This document shows positions 63,614 through 64,000 of a stretch of DNA of 64,000 nucleotides, one piece after another. The DNA is taken from contig CADCXC010000004.1 of assembly GCA_902806595.1 (NCBI GenBank), positions 2,728,001 to 2,792,000 on the forward strand, given 5' to 3'. A program made the position numbers and the translations under genes. The stretch's first letter is position 1. Every line of letters starts with the position of its first letter. The notes under the pieces are model-generated. The model saw only the letters and a list, made by a program, of their open reading frames with translations, ran no database searches and was not told the DNA's origin. The DNA is from Pyrenopolyporus hunteri (taxonomy: Eukaryota > Ascomycota > Sordariomycetes > Xylariales > Hypoxylaceae).

Positions 63614-64000
63614 AGGGCGTTTCTCGAGTCCAGGGGTCGTTTTGAGGGGTGTGAAAGCGCGCTAAGCGAGTTTTCCGTTGGCCTTTTTATCCACCCTGTT
63701 GTTGCATAGCAATTCCTTCAACTCTATCTATACCTAGGTAATGATCATCGAATTTTGCATAAGTAGCTGCATAGAATAAAATATCCCCATTTTGAGCAAA
63801 TACAGGCGCAGCCTAAGTTCACTGTGACGGGAGTCCTAATCATCTACCCCAGGAGGTGCTTCCTCTATATAGGTTATATGTTATTCGTCTACTTAGGAAT
63901 GACAGATCACGCAATAGCCATCCCTTATGTCGATCCCATATCAATGACGTCTTAGGGTAAGATCAGCAGCTATCGCCAGAATACCCCTGAATCTGCTGTA
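63614..64000. other. 3' flank of the second DUF1996 gene
   Basis: No ORF or element of note. A TACCTAGGTA motif lies at about 63731. Confidence 0.5.

Noticed and set aside
63092..63645. Shadow ORFs of 103 and 166 codons over DUF1996 copy 2
   Set aside because: Low-complexity Arg/Pro/Gly content; the true frame is confirmed by the paralogue.

Overview
The window is nuclear DNA of a filamentous ascomycete (Pezizomycotina, most likely Sordariomycetes). The genes carry short introns of about 48-200 bases with GTAAGT/GTATGT-type donors, CTAAC/CTGAC branch sites and CAG/TAG acceptors. They encode eukaryotic mitochondrial, endosomal and secreted proteins, and intergenic DNA is long and sprinkled with (ACCT/AGGT)n tracts. 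About 24 protein genes can be supported. No rRNA, convincing tRNA or CRISPR array was seen. All exon models were read by eye from splice signals and reading frame.

Layout. 1-1645: the 3' end of one methyltransferase gene and a complete second one. 2640-6700: a VPS9-ankyrin-PX protein of the Vrl1/VARP-like type. 6701-11141: gene-free. 11142-12923: a conserved protein of unknown function. 14583-17562: a G1 (eqolisin)-like secreted protein lacking both catalytic residues, and a secreted DUF1996 protein. 18429-26001: a housekeeping block with a small hypothetical protein, the OLA1/YchF ATPase, a PPPDE (DeSI-like) peptidase, mitochondrial ribosomal protein uS11m and TIM44. 26915-27453: a 539-base MITE-like element with long terminal inverted repeats. 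27994-36377: a PGAP4-like membrane glycosyltransferase, an F-box-like/DUF7730-type protein, a secreted PLC-like phosphodiesterase with an extra N-terminal Cys-rich domain, and a protein made of 26 tandem Cys/His repeats.

37061-46232: a small secreted protein, an epoxide-hydrolase-type alpha/beta hydrolase, a TRI101/BAHD-type acyltransferase, and a dynamin-family GTPase with a spliced-on, Phe/Gly/Pro-rich C-terminal extension. 48914-55130: a secreted CE1 esterase, a 96-residue hydrophilic protein, a short-chain dehydrogenase and a phosphoinositide phospholipase C. 55717-63613: an uncharacterised Arg/Ser-rich protein, BCS1, a 71-residue hydrophilic protein, and a second DUF1996 paralogue with different intron positions.

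How the genes fit together. There is no obvious biosynthetic cluster. Four genes serve mitochondria (uS11m, TIM44, BCS1 and possibly a non-AUG isoform of OLA1); uS11m and TIM44 are divergent and share 486 bases of promoter DNA. At least six genes encode secreted proteins suited to degrading or sensing external polymers, and several of these sit in GC-rich patches. The most unusual items are the Cys/His repeat protein (34419-36377), the dynamin with a nucleoporin-like tail (43152-46232), the PLC-like fusion (32018-33590), the inactive-looking eqolisin and the MITE.
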